8,513 nt of DNA. Source: an uncultured Collinsella sp. (lineage in GTDB: Bacteria > Actinomycetota > Coriobacteriia > Coriobacteriales > Coriobacteriaceae). The notes beneath the pieces are model-generated. The model was not told the origin of the DNA. It saw only the letters and a program-made list of their open reading frames with translations, and did not search any database. The position numbers and the translations under genes were made by a program. The stretch is from the NCBI GenBank assembly GCA_902464965.1, contig CABQLI010000083.1, forward strand, positions 1 to 8,513, given 5' to 3'. Positions 6,703 through 8,513 of the stretch are shown one piece after another (the first letter of the stretch is position 1; every line of letters begins with the position of its first letter).

Positions 6703-8313
6703 TTACTCCGGACGCTTGGCATTCCAAACGATGGCGCCGTCGAGCACCTCGACGTCCTCGACGTCTGCCTGGGTGCCCGTGATGGAAGCGTAGTGGCAAA
6801 GCGGCTCGATGACGGCGATCTCATAGAGGCGCTCCTGAGCCTCGGCCCACTTTTTGGCCGCGGCGTCGGTGTCCTTGGCGGTGCGGGTCTCGGCCACGAG
6901 CTTGAGCGCCTTCTCGTCGGACAGGCCATAGAAGGCCTTGGAGACCGAGAGGGACTGGGCCGGGATGGGCTTGTAGTTGGTGGAGGCCACAAAGAGGCCC
7001 CACTGCTCGGGTTTGCCGGAGCGGATGTCCATGAAGGTCGCGAACTCATAGCTCTCGACTTCGGCGGTGAAGCCGGCCTTCTCGAGCTGCTCCTGCAGCG
7101 CGACGGTGGCGTTGTACATATCCTTGTAGTCGGGGGTGGTCAGCAGCTTGACCGTCTCACCGGCATAGGAGGTCTTGGCCAGGGCCTTCTTGGCGGCCTT
7201 GGCGTCGGCCTGGTTGAAGTACTTCTTGCCCGCGTCAGTCGCCCACTGAGTGTTCTCGGGGTTGCCAAGGTTGGGATCGATGTTGAAGAGCTCCTTCTCG
7301 CCATAGGCGGCAAGAGCGGCCGCCTCGCAGTCGATAGCCATGAGGGCGCACTTGCGGATCTCCTCGTCGGCGAAGACGCCCTCGTTCATGTTGAGGAAGG
7401 CGGTCAGAACGCCGGCGTTATGGGTGTAGAGCTTGACGTCGTCGTTGCCGTCAAAGTCGTGGTAGTTCTCGGTGGGGATTTCGCCGGCGATATCGTACTC
7501 GCCGGTCTCAAACCCGCTCACGCGCGTGGAGGCCTCGGTCACGAACTGATAGTAGATGTCCTTGGTGGGCGCGGAGACCTTGCCGGTGTAGCCCGAAGCC
7601 TTGCCGTGGGCGGCGACATAGTCCTCGTAGCGGGTGAGATGGACGTACTGGTCCTGCTTCCACTCCACAAACTTGTAGGCACCGGTACCCACGTACTCGG
7701 TCACGCCGGTATCGCCCGCGGCCTCGATGACCTCGGAGGGGAAGATACCCGGATACTGGGAGTGGTTGCCCAGGATGATCAGAAAGTCGATGGCGGGCTC
7801 GGTCAGCGTGCAGGTGACCTCGTGGTCGCCCGAGGCGGCGAAGGTGGCGCCGGGCAGCAGGCTCGCGGCGCGATCGTTGACGGTGAGCCAGCGGTTCATC
7901 GAGGCCACGACGTCCTCGGAGCCAAACTCCTTGCCGTTGTGGAAGGTGACGCCCTCGCGCAGCTTGATGGTGTAGGTCAGGCCGTCATCGGAGACCTCAT
8001 AGCCCTTGGCCAGCACGGGCTGGGGCTCGTAGTCGCTATCGAGGCCAAAGAGCGGCTCGACGACGTTGCAGATGATGTCCATGGTCACAAGCGACGACGT
8101 GGTGTGCGGATCGAGGCCGTCCGGGCTCGCCGGGAGCGCGATCTGCAGCTCGTCGCGATACTCCACATCCTGGCCGGAGGCAGCGGCGCTACCGCTCTCG
8201 GCGCCCGAACCGCCGCAGCCGGTGAGGCCGAGGCCCGCCATGACGCACAGGGCAGCGGAGCCGGTCAGAAAACCGCGACGGGAAACGCCCGCCTTGAAAA
8301 GGTCGTTGTTCAT
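6703..8313 (-). CDS. Opp/Dpp-type ABC transporter substrate-binding lipoprotein (SBP family 5), Tat-type signal
   Basis: This 536-residue extracytoplasmic binding protein captures the solute for the permeases downstream. The N-terminus has a twin-arginine motif (SRRGFL, R12-R13), a short hydrophobic core and a lipobox LTGC with the lipidated cysteine at C33, then a Gly/Ser/Ala-rich linker. Family 5 hallmarks are visible: LDPHTTSSLVTMDIICNVVEPLFGL (split around residues 70-95), LSDDGLTYTIKLREG-like text read here as VSDDGLTYTIKLREG, VTFHNGKEF, and GTGAYKFVEWKQ. Length is normal for the family (about 500-560). The ATG at 8313 is preferred over an in-frame TTG at 8337 because AAAGGA lies 5 bases before it and the signal then starts normally. 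Family 5 proteins bind peptides, nickel complexes, opines, heme or sugars; the sequence does not settle which. It is the first gene of the transporter set. Confidence 0.95.
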   Translation of the reverse strand: MNNDLFKAGVSRRGFLTGSAALCVMAGLGLTGCGGSGAESGSAAASGQDVEYRDELQIALPASPDGLDPHTTSSLVTMDIICNVVEPLFGLDSDYEPQPVLAKGYEVSDDGLTYTIKLREGVTFHNGKEFGSEDVVASMNRWLTVNDRAASLLPGATFAASGDHEVTCTLTEPAIDFLIILGNHSQYPGIFPSEVIEAAGDTGVTEYVGTGAYKFVEWKQDQYVHLTRYEDYVAAHGKASGYTGKVSAPTKDIYYQFVTEASTRVSGFETGEYDIAGEIPTENYHDFDGNDDVKLYTHNAGVLTAFLNMNEGVFADEEIRKCALMAIDCEAAALAAYGEKELFNIDPNLGNPENTQWATDAGKKYFNQADAKAAKKALAKTSYAGETVKLLTTPDYKDMYNATVALQEQLEKAGFTAEVESYEFATFMDIRSGKPEQWGLFVASTNYKPIPAQSLSVSKAFYGLSDEKALKLVAETRTAKDTDAAAKKWAEAQERLYEIAVIEPLCHYASITGTQADVEDVEVLDGAIVWNAKRPE

Positions 8314-8318
8314 TGAGT

Positions 8319-8324
8319 TCCTTT
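8319..8324 (-). promoter_or_regulatory. Ribosome binding site of the binding lipoprotein
   Basis: AAAGGA on the minus strand lies 5 bases before the ATG at 8313. It decides the start against the upstream in-frame TTG at 8337, which would lie before this site and add eight polar residues ahead of the signal peptide. Confidence 0.8.
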
Positions 8325-8349
8325 CGTGTCTGAACAAACTGATAGAATC

Positions 8350-8380
8350 TGCCGGGACGGCAGAAATCCCCGCCCCGGCA
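8350..8380 (-). promoter_or_regulatory. GC-rich hairpin in the leader of the transporter genes
   Basis: TGCCGGG (8350-8356) pairs with CCCGGCA (8374-8380); after one mismatch, three more pairs form (CGG at 8358-8360 with CCG at 8370-8372), leaving a 9-base loop at 8361-8369. The structure sits 37-67 bases before the ATG at 8313. No T-run follows it on the minus strand, so a plain terminator is unlikely; a 5' stabilising stem, attenuator part or protein site are options. No recognised riboswitch consensus was seen. Confidence 0.55.
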
Positions 8381-8513
8381 GCTATGCGAAGCCAATCGGC
8401 GCCCTGCGGTGCATCCGGACACCAACCGGCATGACAACAGAGAAATCCCTATCGCGTGGATAGGAACACCCGGCGGCGCAGCTTGGCGCAGGTGCGGCTA
8501 AATCGTCTCGAGG
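8381..8513. other. Upstream intergenic stretch at the right edge, no gene recognised
   Basis: No convincing coding region or RNA gene is seen here. It contains a 6-base palindrome (CCTATC at 8448-8453 and GATAGG at 8459-8464, 5-base spacer). The 9-mer AGAAATCCC occurs at 8441-8449, next to the palindrome, and again at 8362-8370 inside the leader hairpin. The promoter of the transporter genes probably lies in this stretch or just beyond, but I see no -35/-10 pair good enough to call. Confidence 0.4.

Noticed and set aside
6559..8316. A 585-codon plus-strand open frame opposite the binding-protein gene
   Set aside because: It lies fully antisense to a gene with clear family motifs, signal peptide and ribosome site. 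Its translation is low-complexity (Gly/Val/Leu/Ala/Asp-rich) with no recognisable domain, the pattern expected when a GC-rich gene with strong codon bias is read on the opposite strand.
8314..8337. Upstream TTG start for the binding lipoprotein
   Set aside because: The TTG at 8337 lies before the AAAGGA ribosome site and would put eight polar residues ahead of a normal Tat/lipoprotein signal; the ATG at 8313 fits better.

Overview
The window is GC-rich and every supported gene lies on the minus strand, so the biological reading order runs from position 8513 down to 1. A strictly oxygen-sensitive-type iron-sulfur enzyme pair, Actinobacteria-like base composition, and a substrate-binding lipoprotein that carries both a twin-arginine motif and a lipobox together suggest an anaerobic, gut-type Coriobacteriia genome (Collinsella or a relative). 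That assignment is inference from style; no rRNA or marker gene is present to prove it.

Layout in transcription order: (1) 8513-8314 is a leader with a strong hairpin, a small palindrome and a 9-base direct repeat. (2) 8313-3060 is a complete five-gene Opp/Dpp-type ABC importer: binding lipoprotein, two permeases and two ATPases. The permease and ATPase genes are tightly packed (ATGA overlap, 3-bp gap, 11-bp overlap). An 88-bp gap with a nested hairpin separates the binding-protein gene from the first permease gene. (3) A 76-bp AT-richer gap holds a weak terminator-like hairpin and a plausible promoter. (4) 2983-900 encodes a single-subunit HgdB/YjiM-type 2-hydroxyacyl-CoA dehydratase-family protein and its HgdC/YjiL-type ATP-dependent activase. 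Their 155-bp gap is mostly filled by a very long imperfect hairpin that starts at the dehydratase stop codon. (5) Fourteen bases after the activase comes the 5' portion of a GT4-like glycosyltransferase gene that runs off the left edge.

How the parts may work together: the importer would bring in a peptide-like or other small solute using ATP. The dehydratase-family protein comes with an activase but without a second dehydratase subunit. That arrangement fits a double-cubane-cluster protein (DCCP) system, in which the activase couples ATP hydrolysis to low-potential electron transfer, better than a classical two-subunit 2-hydroxyacyl-CoA dehydratase. Whether importer and reductase share a substrate is unproven. 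The most interesting items are the DCCP-like pair beside the importer, and the long hairpin between its two genes.
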